This document shows, one piece after another, positions 9,619 through 18,063 of a stretch of DNA of 53,337 bases. The notes beneath the pieces are model-generated. The model worked only from the letters and a program-made list of their open reading frames with translations, was not told the DNA's origin and made no database searches. Positions within the stretch are counted from its first letter, which is position 1. Every line of letters begins with the position of its first letter. The stretch is from contig NZ_JTHF01000082.1 of assembly GCF_001043895.1 (NCBI RefSeq), forward strand, positions 1 through 53,337, in the 5' to 3' direction. Made by a program: the position numbers and the translations under genes. Origin of the DNA: Methylobacterium indicum. Lineage in GTDB: Bacteria; Pseudomonadota; Alphaproteobacteria; Rhizobiales; Beijerinckiaceae.

Positions 9619-11349
9619 TCAGCGGTCGGGCCAGGCGGGAAAGAACAGGCGCTGGCGGTTGGTCTTCATCCGGCCGGGCGCGACGTAGGCGTCGAGCCAG
9701 CCGGCCGTCTCGTCGAGGAACTTGGCCTCGGCCAGCGGCGCTCCCCGCTCGGCGAGGCGGTCGATGGTCTGGCGCGCGTAGAAATGGCGGAAGAGCCGGT
9801 CGAACTCGGTCAGGTAGATGTCGGCTACCCGCGTGTCGCCGCGGATCAGCAGCATGTTCTCGTCGTTGCCGGTGAGCGACGAGGAGGAGAAGTTCGCGGA
9901 GCCGGTGCACACCAGCGGATCGTCGCCGAGCGGATCGATCAGCAGGAACTTGGTGTGGATGAAGAACACGTGGCCCTGCTTGCGGAAGAGCTCCTCCTTC
10001 AGGAACCAGTCGTCGAGGCTTGTGTCCGGGAACGCCTTCTTGCCCTCGGCATAGGCGCCCAGCAGCGCGCCGTAGGCGGCCACCACGTCCGGGTCGCTCC
10101 TCAACGTGTCGCGCAGCTCCCGGTCCGGCGCGTCCTCGAGCAGGAGGAAACGCACGAAGTTGCGGTCGAGGCCGAACTGGGCTGCCAGGAGCTTGTTCAC
10201 CCCGAAGGCCGCGGTGAACATCACCGTCTCCTGCGCCTCGGCGATGCGGGCCGCGTACCAGCTCAGCATCGCGTCGTTCTTGCGCGGCGAGAAGAACGGC
10301 GTGGTGCCGGGCACGGCCGTCAGGGCGTCGAGCGCGTCCGGCGGGATGCGCCCCTGCGTCCAGGTCGAGAGCGTCGGCGTCGTGGGGTCGCGCGACAGCT
10401 CGGTCCAGTAGTCGAGATAGGCCCGCGCCACGCCCTCGTCGCGCACGACATGCAAGACGTTGGTCTGGCCGATGAAGCCCGAGGCGGTGAAATTGGTCGA
10501 GCCGGTCAGGACCTCGCGGGCGCCGCCCGCCCGAATCCAGACGATGAACTTGTTGTGCGGGATCTTGCGCCGCCGGATGCGCGGGATGAGCCGCAGGTTC
10601 GCCTGCCCGTCGAGGCCGAGCGCCTCGATCGCGGTGCGCGCCGCGACGGTGGCGGAGGTATCCTCCAGCCGCTTGTCGTCCCGGTCGTAATCCTGGCCGC
10701 CCTCGTGCACGACCCGGACGTCGACCCCGCGGGCGGCCGCCCGCTTCAGGGCGAGGAGAATCGGCGGGTAGGTGAACTCGTAGGCGGCGACCCGCAGCGC
10801 TTCGCCGTCCCGCGCGCGGTCGATGAAGGCGAGGGCGGCATCGAGGGCGCCGCGAGAGAGCCAGCGCACCTCGGGATCGGCGGGATCGTCCTCGTCCTCG
10901 GGCGGCCGGTTCTGGAAATGGCTGGAGAAGGCCTGCGAGGCGATGGCGCCGCGGTTGAACCAGATCCCGTGGGTGCCGGTTGCGGGGTCCTCGGTCGTGA
11001 CCGTGATCTCGGTCCCCTCGCCGAGGACCGGGGCCGCGGGCGTGCCGCGGACGGGCTGCACGCGGTAGCGCGTGGTCGTGCCGGGCCGGGCCTCGTAGTC
11101 TGACCAGATCAGGCTCTGGATCGGGTGCAGGTTGCTCGGAAAGCGGTCCTGGGGATCGGGACGGGGCACGACCGAGCGGAAGACCTTGCGGCCCTCGAGC
11201 CAGTCGGGCGCCTCCCCGTTCATCCGCGCGATGGCGAAGCCGAGAAGGCCCTCGCGCGCCTCCTCGGCGATCGCGATCGCGAGGAGCACCACCCGCGTGC
11301 CTGCAATCGCCTTCAGGTCGATCGATCCGCCCGCCGTCGCCGCCCGCAT
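9619..11349 (-). CDS. Phospholipase-D-superfamily protein, two HKD motifs
   Basis: A 576-residue protein with two PLD half-sites. The first has HNK at 265-267 and GSTN at 283-286 but lacks the usual Asp after HxK. The second is complete, HTKFLLID from 465 and GSANFSSSS from 483. About residues 60-125 look like a fibronectin-III-type beta sandwich (IWSDYEARPGTTTRYRVQPV). PLD proteins cut phosphodiester bonds in lipids or nucleic acids through paired histidines; the substrate cannot be told here. No signal peptide is visible. The ATG at 11349 follows GGCGGGAG; the frame stays open upstream into AT-rich DNA but without a better start. It heads a unit with the DUF2278/lamin-tail gene. Confidence 0.85.
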   Translation of the reverse strand: MRAATAGGSIDLKAIAGTRVVLLAIAIAEEAREGLLGFAIARMNGEAPDWLEGRKVFRSVVPRPDPQDRFPSNLHPIQSLIWSDYEARPGTTTRYRVQPVRGTPAAPVLGEGTEITVTTEDPATGTHGIWFNRGAIASQAFSSHFQNRPPEDEDDPADPEVRWLSRGALDAALAFIDRARDGEALRVAAYEFTYPPILLALKRAAARGVDVRVVHEGGQDYDRDDKRLEDTSATVAARTAIEALGLDGQANLRLIPRIRRRKIPHNKFIVWIRAGGAREVLTGSTNFTASGFIGQTNVLHVVRDEGVARAYLDYWTELSRDPTTPTLSTWTQGRIPPDALDALTAVPGTTPFFSPRKNDAMLSWYAARIAEAQETVMFTAAFGVNKLLAAQFGLDRNFVRFLLLEDAPDRELRDTLRSDPDVVAAYGALLGAYAEGKKAFPDTSLDDWFLKEELFRKQGHVFFIHTKFLLIDPLGDDPLVCTGSANFSSSSLTGNDENMLLIRGDTRVADIYLTEFDRLFRHFYARQTIDRLAERGAPLAEAKFLDETAGWLDAYVAPGRMKTNRQRLFFPAWPDR

Positions 11350-11810
11350 CCCTGCGTCTCCCGCCAAAGGAATGTCGATTGCGAGGCCAGGGTAGCGATA
11401 TTTTATAAATTCAGCAATTGTATTACAGGTTAAGCCGCACAAAATATCCGATCGCGATCGGCGATCGATACGACGACGATTTCAGTAGCCGACTATATTG
11501 ATGAGAAATCGAGTGCGGTAATGATGTTTATCAAGCAAAAATGTCGTCCATCCGTATATAATTCAAGATTCGGTAGAAATATATAGATGAAATAATTGAA
11601 TAAAATATATTTTAAGTAAATTTCTTTTGTTCGTCGAGGATGCGACCGACTATCCAAGGCTGATTCCGTTGTCGGTGCGCCGAGACCGATCCCCATCGTC
11701 CAAGAGGTGGAGGGCGCACGATCCGCAGCGGATATGCCGGCTGCAGAACCGACACGACTCCGGGCCGGAACCGCATTACGGTCCCTCCCCGTCACCGGAG
11801 GAGGCACCGC
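11350..11810. other. AT-rich intergenic region
   Basis: This 461-base gap contains no supported gene. Roughly 11395-11640 is strikingly AT-rich compared with the rest of the window, with runs such as ATATTTTATAAATT and AAAATATATTTTAAG. It lies between the divergent PLD-like and GST genes and probably holds both promoters. Such low-GC segments are also typical targets of xenogeneic silencing proteins and can mark acquired DNA. Confidence 0.6.
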
Positions 11811-12431
11811 ATGATCCAGCTCTACGCCTGGGACACGCCGAACGGGCGCAAGATCAGCGTCGCGCTCGAGGAGATGGGGCTCCCCTACCGGGTCGAGCCC
11901 GTCGACATCACCAAGGGCCGGCAGTTCGAACCCGACTTCCTCGCCATCAGCCCCAACAACCGCATCCCGGCGATCGTCGATCCCGACGGGCCGGACGGGG
12001 CTCCGCTCCCGGTGTTCGAATCCGGCGCGATCCTGGTCTACCTCGCCGAGAAGACCGGGCGCTTCCTGCCGGCGACCGGCCGCGGCCGGGTCCAGGTCAT
12101 GGAGTGGCTGATGTGGCAGATGGGCGGCTTCGGGCCGATGCCGGGCCAGGTCCACCACTTCCTCTCGGTCGACGAGACGGACCGCGCCTACGGGCTCGCC
12201 CGCTACCAGAAGGAGACGCACCGGCTCTACGGCGTGCTCGACCGGCGCCTGGCCGATCGCGCGTTCGTCGCCGGGGACCTCTCGATCGCGGATTTCGCCA
12301 TCCTGGGCTGGGCCTGGCGCCACGCCCGGCACCGGGTCGACCTCGCCGAGTATCCGAACGTGCGGCGTTGGTACGATGCCCTGATGAGCCGCCCGGCGGT
12401 GCAGCGCGGCTTCTCGGTCGCGCTCAGCTGA
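11811..12431 (+). CDS. yfcG: Glutathione S-transferase, YfcG-type
   Basis: A 206-residue cytoplasmic thioredoxin-fold protein very similar in plan to E. coli YfcG, a nu-class GST with disulfide-bond reductase activity. The N-terminal domain shows the TPNGRKI segment that contacts glutathione (residues 9-15), SPNNRIPAIVD near 47 and FESGAILVYLAEKTG near 72. The C-terminal helical domain has WQMGGFGPMPGQ and SIADFAILGW. It starts at an ATG preceded by GGAGGAGG. Its stop overlaps an ATG in the pepT frame (TGATG), indicating co-transcription with peptidase T. Confidence 0.9.
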   Translation: MIQLYAWDTPNGRKISVALEEMGLPYRVEPVDITKGRQFEPDFLAISPNNRIPAIVDPDGPDGAPLPVFESGAILVYLAEKTGRFLPATGRGRVQVMEWLMWQMGGFGPMPGQVHHFLSVDETDRAYGLARYQKETHRLYGVLDRRLADRAFVAGDLSIADFAILGWAWRHARHRVDLAEYPNVRRWYDALMSRPAVQRGFSVALS

Positions 12432-12445
12432 TGGAGCCCCACGCC

Positions 12446-13708
12446 ATGACGGACGAGACCGCGCTCCGGGCGCAGCTCATCGCGCGGTTCTTCCGCTACC
12501 TCGCCGTGCCGAGCCAGAGCGACGCCCGGGCGGCCGCCCTTCCGAGCACGCCGGGCCAGCGCCGGCTCGCCGAATTGCTGGCCGGGGAACTGCGCCAGCT
12601 CGGCCTCCGCGACGTGGTGCTCGACGCGCACGCGATCCTGACCGCCCGCAAGCCCGGGACCCGGCCGGGCGCCCCGCGGATCGGCTTCATCGCCCATCTC
12701 GACACGGTCGATGTCGGGCTCTCGCCCGAGATCCGCCCGCAGGTCCTGCGGTTTACCGGCGACGACCTCTGCCTCAATCCCTCCGAGGACATCTGGCTGC
12801 GTGCCGCCGAGCATCCCGAACTCGCGCACTACCGCGGCGAGGACGTGATCGTCGGCGACGGGACGAGCGTGCTCGGGGCCGACAACAAGGCGGCGATCGC
12901 CGTGGTGATGACGCTGCTCGCCACCCTGACGCCCGAGGACGCGCACGGCGACATCGTGGTGGCCTTCGTGCCCGACGAGGAGATCGGCTTGCGCGGCGCC
13001 AAGGCCCTCGACCTCGCGCGCTTCCCTTGCGACTTCGCCTACACGATCGACGCCTGCGCGGTCGGCGAGGTGGTGATCGAGACCTTCAACGCGGCCGGCG
13101 CCGAGATCGTGTTCACCGGCGTCGCCGCGCATCCGATGTCGGCCAAGGGCGTGATGGTGAACCCGCTCCTGATGGCGCACGACTTCATCGGCCGGTTCGA
13201 CCGGGCCGAGACGCCAGAGACCACCGAGGGGCGCGAGGGCTACGTCTGGTTCAACGGCCTCCAGGCGCATTCCGGCGAGGCCCGCCTCCAGGCGATGATC
13301 CGCGATTTCGACCGCGAAGGCTTCGCCGCCCGCAAGGCGCGCCTGCACGCGGTGGCCGAGGACATCGCCGCCCTCTACCCGACCGGGCGGGTCGAATGCC
13401 GGATCGCCGACACCTACGGCAACATCCACGACAGCCTCGGCGACGACCGCCGCTCCGTCGACCTCCTGTTCGCCGCGCTGGCCGCGGAGGGGATCGCGCC
13501 GAAGACGATCCCGATGCGCGGCGGCACCGACGGCGCGGCGCTCTCGGCCCGCGGCCTGCCGACCCCGAACTACTTCACCGGCGCCAGCAACTTCCACTCC
13601 CGGTTCGAGTTCCTGCCGGTCCCGGCCTTCGCGGCGTCGTACCGGGTGACGCGGCGAATCTGCGGGCTGGCGGCGGGGGAGGGGAGCGTCGATTCGGGGC
13701 CGAAATGA
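12446..13708 (+). CDS. pepT: Peptidase T-like tripeptide aminopeptidase
   Basis: A 420-residue M20-family zinc aminopeptidase that releases N-terminal residues from tripeptides in the cytoplasm. Metal ligands are visible: AHLDTVD (His, Asp), the bridging Asp in LGADNKAA, the Glu pair in PDEEIG, Asp in TIDACAVGE and a C-terminal His in ASNFHSRFE. GGTDGAAL is the family substrate loop. Family members more often have GADDKAG, so the Asn after the bridging Asp is a small deviation. The ATG at 12446 is preferred because GGAG lies nine bases upstream; an in-frame ATG at 12431 overlaps the GST stop. It is likely an operon with the GST gene. Confidence 0.93.
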   Translation: MTDETALRAQLIARFFRYLAVPSQSDARAAALPSTPGQRRLAELLAGELRQLGLRDVVLDAHAILTARKPGTRPGAPRIGFIAHLDTVDVGLSPEIRPQVLRFTGDDLCLNPSEDIWLRAAEHPELAHYRGEDVIVGDGTSVLGADNKAAIAVVMTLLATLTPEDAHGDIVVAFVPDEEIGLRGAKALDLARFPCDFAYTIDACAVGEVVIETFNAAGAEIVFTGVAAHPMSAKGVMVNPLLMAHDFIGRFDRAETPETTEGREGYVWFNGLQAHSGEARLQAMIRDFDREGFAARKARLHAVAEDIAALYPTGRVECRIADTYGNIHDSLGDDRRSVDLLFAALAAEGIAPKTIPMRGGTDGAALSARGLPTPNYFTGASNFHSRFEFLPVPAFAASYRVTRRICGLAAGEGSVDSGPK

Positions 13709-13744
13709 TTCGGGCGGAGGCTTTCATCCCGTGGTTCGTGAAAA

Positions 13745-14320
13745 CTACGGATCGTCGACGCGCCGATCGCCCTCGAACACCCTCTCGACCAGTTCCCCGA
13801 CCCGCGCGGGGCCGAGCGCCTCGTCGAACAGGATCCGGAACAGGATCGGCGCGAGCACGCCGTCGAGCACGGCGTCGAGGCTCGGAAACGCCTCGCCCCG
13901 GGCGGCGGCGCGCTCGGCGATGAGGGCGATCTGCTGGCGGGCGTAGCTGCAGCAGCGGCGGGGGCCGGTCCCACCCTCGGCCGCCAGCACGTCGCGGATC
14001 ATCTCGCGGCCGAGGCCGGACGACATCTCCTCGGCATATTGCTCGGCCCAGGCCAGGAGGTCGCCGCGGCCGTGACCGGTCTCGACCGGTACCATGTCCG
14101 GGCGCAGGCGCTCGACCGCGACGTCGGCCAGAAGCTCGTTCAGCTCGCCCCAGCGGCGATAGATCGTCGAGGGCGTGACGCCGGCCTCCGCGGCGATGAG
14201 CGGGATCGTGACCTCGGCGCGGTCCATCCGGGCGAGCAGGTCGCGGGCGGCCCGGTGGACCGCGGCCTGGACCCGCGCGCTGCGCCCGCCGGGGCGTGGC
14301 CCTCCCCCCCGCTCCGCCAT
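13745..14320 (-). CDS. TetR-family regulator
   Basis: A 191-residue one-component regulator. The N-terminal helix-turn-helix spans about residues 15-60, with IPLIAAEAGVTPSTIYRRWGELNELL. The rest is an alpha-helical ligand-binding domain typical of the family (EMIRDVLAAEGG). The ATG at 14320 follows GGAGG by nine bases; the in-frame ATG at 14329 would put the same site directly against the start. It is divergent from an MFS transporter, and the 91-base gap holds two matching operator-like repeats. This is the classical layout of an efflux repressor and its target; the inducer is unknown. Confidence 0.9.
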   Translation of the reverse strand: MAERGGGPRPGGRSARVQAAVHRAARDLLARMDRAEVTIPLIAAEAGVTPSTIYRRWGELNELLADVAVERLRPDMVPVETGHGRGDLLAWAEQYAEEMSSGLGREMIRDVLAAEGGTGPRRCCSYARQQIALIAERAAARGEAFPSLDAVLDGVLAPILFRILFDEALGPARVGELVERVFEGDRRVDDP

Positions 14321-14336
14321 TCGTCCCATCCTCCAA

Positions 14337-14400
14337 ACGCAAAGAATTTGCTTTTAGCGCGCCGCAGCTTTAGACCATTAACGCAACGGATTTGCTTTAA
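14337..14400. promoter_or_regulatory. Paired TetR operator-like repeats
   Basis: Two 20-base direct repeats lie at 14337-14356 and 14381-14400, identical at 17 positions and 44 bases apart. Each contains an inverted repeat: GCAAA-GAA-TTTGC at 14339-14351 and GCAAC-GGA-TTTGC at 14383-14395. One copy adjoins the tetR start and the other the MFS ribosome-binding site, so a TetR dimer could control both genes. Confidence 0.75.
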
Positions 14401-14411
14401 GGGCCACAGCG

Positions 14412-15620
14412 ATGCGCGAAGGTCAAGAATTCCGGTGGCGTGGCCCCCAGTGGCGTGACCCGCTCGTCTTCCACGCCGCGACGCTCGGGGCGTTCTTCGT
14501 CGCCGCAGCCGCCCCGACGCCGCTCTATCGCATCTACCAGGAGACCATGGCGCTCTCGCCGGTCTTCGTGACGCTCGTCTTCGCGGTCTACGCGGTCGCC
14601 CTGCTGAAGGCGCTGCTCGTCGCCGGTTCGCTCTCGGACCATCTCGGGCGGCGCCCGGTGATCGCCGGGGCCCTGGCGCTCGAGGCGCTGGCCATGGGGC
14701 TGTTCCTGCTGGTCGGCCAGGGCGCGGGCTGGCTCGTCGTCGCCCGGATCGTCCAGGGGCTCGCCACCGGCACCGCCGCCGCCTCCCTGGGCGCGGCCCT
14801 GGTCGATGTCGATCGCGCCCGCGGGCAGGTCGTCAATGCGGTGGCGCCGCTCGCCGGCATGGCGCTGGGGGCGCTCGGCACCGCCGCGCTGATCCAGTAC
14901 GGCCCGTGGCCGCTCCACCTCGTCTACGGGGTGCTGCTCCTCGTCTTCGCCGGTCTGGCGCTCGCCATCTGGCGCATCCCGGAGACCGCCATGCTCCGGC
15001 CGGGGGCGCTCGCCTCGCTCCGGCCCCGCATGGCGGTGCCCCCCCGGATCCGCCGGCCCCTGGCGCTGGTGACGCCGATCAACCTCGCCAACTGGACGCT
15101 CGGCGGCTTCTACCTGTCCCTCGTCCCCTCGGTCGTCGCCGCCGCCACCGGCAGCCGGGCGCCGCTCACCGGCGGGGCCGTCGTCACCGCCCTGATGGTG
15201 GCCGGCGCCGTCTCGGTGCTGGTGCGGCGCATGGCGGCGCCGCGCACCAACCTGACCTTCGGGGTTCTCGCCACGGCTTTCGGGGTCGTCACGGTCGTCG
15301 CCGGCATTCACGCGGCGAGCGTACCGGTCCTGATCCTCGGCACCCTCGTGACCGGCGCCGGCTTCGGCGCCAGCTTCCTCGGCTGCCTCGGCACGATCAT
15401 GCCGCTCGCCGAGCCCGAGGAACGGGCCGGGCTCCTGGCCGCCTTCTACGTCCAGAGCTACCTCGCCTTCAGCCTGCCGGCCGTCGCCGCCGGCTTCCTC
15501 GCCCGCAGCCTCGGCTACGCCGCGACGGCGGACCTCTATGCCGGGGTGGTCCTGGCCGTGAGCCTCGGCGGGCTCACGGTGATGCGGGCGCGGATGGGGC
15601 GGGGGCTGGCGGCGGCGTAA
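14412..15620 (+). CDS. Major facilitator superfamily transporter
   Basis: A 402-residue integral membrane protein with about 12 hydrophobic segments. It has the MFS motif A between helices 2 and 3 (GSLSDHLGRRPVI near residues 74-86) and a Pro-rich start to helix 1 (AAAAPTPLYRIYQ). The length and plan fit drug:H+ antiporter or sugar-efflux type carriers; the substrate is unknown. The ATG follows AAGGG by eight bases, and this site overlaps the second operator repeat, so the divergent TetR protein very likely represses it. Confidence 0.9.
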   Translation: MREGQEFRWRGPQWRDPLVFHAATLGAFFVAAAAPTPLYRIYQETMALSPVFVTLVFAVYAVALLKALLVAGSLSDHLGRRPVIAGALALEALAMGLFLLVGQGAGWLVVARIVQGLATGTAAASLGAALVDVDRARGQVVNAVAPLAGMALGALGTAALIQYGPWPLHLVYGVLLLVFAGLALAIWRIPETAMLRPGALASLRPRMAVPPRIRRPLALVTPINLANWTLGGFYLSLVPSVVAAATGSRAPLTGGAVVTALMVAGAVSVLVRRMAAPRTNLTFGVLATAFGVVTVVAGIHAASVPVLILGTLVTGAGFGASFLGCLGTIMPLAEPEERAGLLAAFYVQSYLAFSLPAVAAGFLARSLGYAATADLYAGVVLAVSLGGLTVMRARMGRGLAAA

Positions 15621-16186
15621 AAGTGTGCCGGGCGATGGATAGTCCCTCCGGCCGGCGGTCTGAACCGCGCGACGGGATCCGGCGGGCGAACGGCAGCGGC
15701 CGGCCCCCCGTCAGGCAATCGCCCGGCGAACCCGCCCCGGACCGCGGCGAGAATATCGGTGGTTTCCGTCTCCCGCCCGATCTCGGCCCGGAATCGCGCC
15801 CGCTCTTCTGCTGCAGCGGGGAGCGCCTTCTGCCCCGTCGGCCCTTTATCCGTCGACGGACCCTTGCACCCGCCGGAGCCGCGACGCTTCTGGGCCGATG
15901 GGCCCCAGGCTCTCGTTGTCGCGGTAGACGAGCTCGGCCACCGCAGAGAGCGGCATCGGACGGTCGGCGAGATCGGGCTCCGGAACCGAATCCGCCAAAG
16001 GGTACGACGAAGGCAGGCGGATTGCCCGCGGGCGTACCGTCGTCAGGATCCCGGGCCGGAAGGCGTGGCGCTCGAGCAAGCCGGGAGCGACGTTTCGGTG
16101 CGAGGCTGGCAGCCGGCACCGGACGTCGGCGTGACGGGTCAGGGCCGGAGACCGAGGCCTCCGGCCCTGACGGCGAGACCGCAGCC
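15621..16186. other. Gap between the MFS and Hint genes
   Basis: There is no well-supported gene in these 566 bases. On the minus strand an open frame ending at 15846 contains a protein-like stretch around 15850-16060, including MPLSAVAELVYRDNESLGP. It lacks a convincing start of its own and runs on, upstream, as a shadow of the Hint gene. It could be a gene remnant. Nothing else stands out. Confidence 0.45.
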
Positions 16187-17581
16187 TCAGGCGGCGATGC
16201 CGGCCCGGGTCGGGGAGGCCGCGCTCTCCGCAGCGACGGCCGGCGCGAGCCAGGCCTGCAGGGTGCCCTGATCCGGGGCGGTCTCGACCACCAGCGTCAC
16301 GTTGCCGTCGCAGCCGGCCCACAGCGAGGCGGGCAGCGGAGCCGCGCCGGTCGTCCAGCGCCAGGGACCTGCCTGGCCGTCCTGCACGAAGGAGAAGCCG
16401 GTCTCCAGCACGGCGCTGTCCATCGGCAGGGCACGGATCACGCCGTGGCCGTCGATCGCCGAGATGCCCCGCACCGGCACGCCGAGGCGCCGCCCGTCGC
16501 CCGCGCCGACCCGCACCCGCTCGGGCACGAAGCTGCGCGACGTCAGCCACGCCGTGACGATCCCGGCCGGCAGGACGAAGCGCGCCGTCGTCCCGTCGCG
16601 CTCCGGACGGATCGCCACGCCGTCGGCGACGAGGTGGAGGTCGTCCTCGTCGGTCAGGGTCCAGCCCAGCGCCTGGGCGCGGGCGATCAACCGGGTGCGC
16701 ACGGCGTCGACGATCGGCCCGTCCTGCACCAGCGGCAGGCAGAAATCGTCGAGCGAGAGCGGGGTGAAGTCCGGGTGGAGCGTCATGTGCTCGGCGCCGT
16801 TCTCGAAGCCGGCGCGCACGCCGGTGTCGAGGAAGCTCTCGGCCGGCAGGCCCTCGGCGATAAGGATGTCGTGGCTGTCGAGCTCGACGTGCCAATAGGT
16901 GATCTCGTCGACCGGCTCCTGGGCGATGGTGGCGTCGTTCAGAAGGTGCTTGATCGGGATCAGCACGTCGTCGAGCACGGTGACGCGCACGGCATGGTCG
17001 GGGGAAAGCCATAGGTCGCGGGCGGGCAGACCGTCGCCGAAGGCGTGGGCGAGGACGCGCACCGGGTGAACCGCCGCGCTGTTGGGGTGGCGGGCGCAAT
17101 GCACCGTGCGGTGGCCGATCCAGCGGATCGGGCGGGCCTCGCCGGAGGCGGTGACGACGCGGTCGCCGACGGACAGCGCCTCGACCGCGACGTCGCCGAT
17201 CGCGGTGCGGATCAGCGTGCCGCTGGCGTAGCAGGGTGCGTAGTCGCCGACCGTGTTGTTGCTGTCGAAGGTCACCTGCTGACGCGGGGCCAGCTGCGTG
17301 TTGGAGAAGATGTAGCGGTTCGCCGGAGTGGTGGTGCTGTCCGTGAACTGGATCAGGCTACTGGAATCGTACTGCGTCGCGTAGAGGGTCTGGGTGGAGG
17401 AGGCCGTGGCACCCGGCAGGATGCCGACGGCCTGGACGGGATCGCCTGCCTTGTTGACCGTGCCGGTCAGGGTGACGTTGCCGGTCGAGACGCTGTCCAG
17501 CCGGAAGCTCGCCGACGGCGCGCCGTCGTCCTGCCCCGCAAATCCCGGTCCGTAGACCGTCCCGTTGAAGGTGATCGCCAT
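16187..17581 (-). CDS. Hint (Hedgehog/intein) domain protein
   Basis: A 464-residue protein. Residues 1-115 are Ser/Thr/Gly-rich beta-strand sequence, like secreted repeat or adhesin regions. From CYASGTLIRTAIGDVAVEAL (about 117) to about 250 is a Hint_2-type domain: the catalytic-type Cys, VGDRVVTASG, RPIRWIGHR, LSPDHAVRV with the block-B-like His, and IAEGLPAESFLDTG. The remaining ~200 residues are a tail. Hint domains can self-cleave at the Cys; in this family, common in acetic acid bacteria and Methylobacterium-like genomes, the function is unproven. There is no classical signal peptide. It appears as a single-gene unit. Confidence 0.82.
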   Translation of the reverse strand: MAITFNGTVYGPGFAGQDDGAPSASFRLDSVSTGNVTLTGTVNKAGDPVQAVGILPGATASSTQTLYATQYDSSSLIQFTDSTTTPANRYIFSNTQLAPRQQVTFDSNNTVGDYAPCYASGTLIRTAIGDVAVEALSVGDRVVTASGEARPIRWIGHRTVHCARHPNSAAVHPVRVLAHAFGDGLPARDLWLSPDHAVRVTVLDDVLIPIKHLLNDATIAQEPVDEITYWHVELDSHDILIAEGLPAESFLDTGVRAGFENGAEHMTLHPDFTPLSLDDFCLPLVQDGPIVDAVRTRLIARAQALGWTLTDEDDLHLVADGVAIRPERDGTTARFVLPAGIVTAWLTSRSFVPERVRVGAGDGRRLGVPVRGISAIDGHGVIRALPMDSAVLETGFSFVQDGQAGPWRWTTGAAPLPASLWAGCDGNVTLVVETAPDQGTLQAWLAPAVAAESAASPTRAGIAA

Positions 17582-18063
17582 CGCGCCGTCCCCCTGTCGT
17601 TGTTCGGTGCCTGCGTCGGGGCGGCACCGCCGAAATCGCGTCGGTGCACGATTTTTCGCAACAGGTCCGGGATTCGGTAAAGAGCCGTCGGGGTCAATCC
17701 GGGGCTTGTTGCATCATCGATGACACATCGTGGTGAGATGTGATCTTATTGAGACATTCTTGATAACATCGGGTGACATGATGGCATGAAAAATCGTCTT
17801 CGCGCGGTAGAAAAATTGCCAGATTATCCTGCGTCAGTCGGTAACTCGTCTTCGTGCAGGATCCCGGCTTGGCCGACGCCGAACGTCCGCGGCATGCCGG
17901 CGATGCGCCGCTCCCGGCCCTCGTCGGACGGGACGATCGAGAGGGACAGGGCTGCGCGCGGTTCCGGGCTTTCGGATCGCTCGTGCCGATCAAGGAGCAC
18001 GCGAAGGAACTTGCGGGATCGCCGCGACCCGGGACGGCCGTGATCGGCGCGGGGCTGTGCGGC
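17582..18063. other. Gap upstream of the Hint gene
   Basis: I see no gene in these 482 bases. The part at about 17695-17830 is AT-richer than its surroundings (for example GATCTTATTGAGACATTC), which would suit a promoter region for the minus-strand Hint gene. The rest, up to the outer-membrane protein gene end, is ordinary GC-rich sequence without protein-like reading frames. Confidence 0.5.

Noticed and set aside
9619..11349. PLD-like gene as a second cardiolipin synthase
   Set aside because: Its first HKD lacks the usual Asp, it has a fibronectin-like region and a DUF2278 neighbour, and it resembles the clsB-type gene at 41883 only in the HKD motifs.
11493..12332. A minus-strand frame of 279 codons opposite the GST gene, running into the AT-rich gap
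   Set aside because: Most of it mirrors the GST gene. The part in the AT-rich region has no recognisable protein features.
15574..16119. Minus-strand frame in the gap after the MFS gene
   Set aside because: Its product is Arg/Pro/Gly-rich without domains, and it overlaps the MFS 3' end antisense.
17786..18043. Plus-strand frame of 85 codons upstream of the outer-membrane protein gene
   Set aside because: Composition (Arg/Ser/Pro-rich) is typical of chance frames, and it has no ribosome-binding site.
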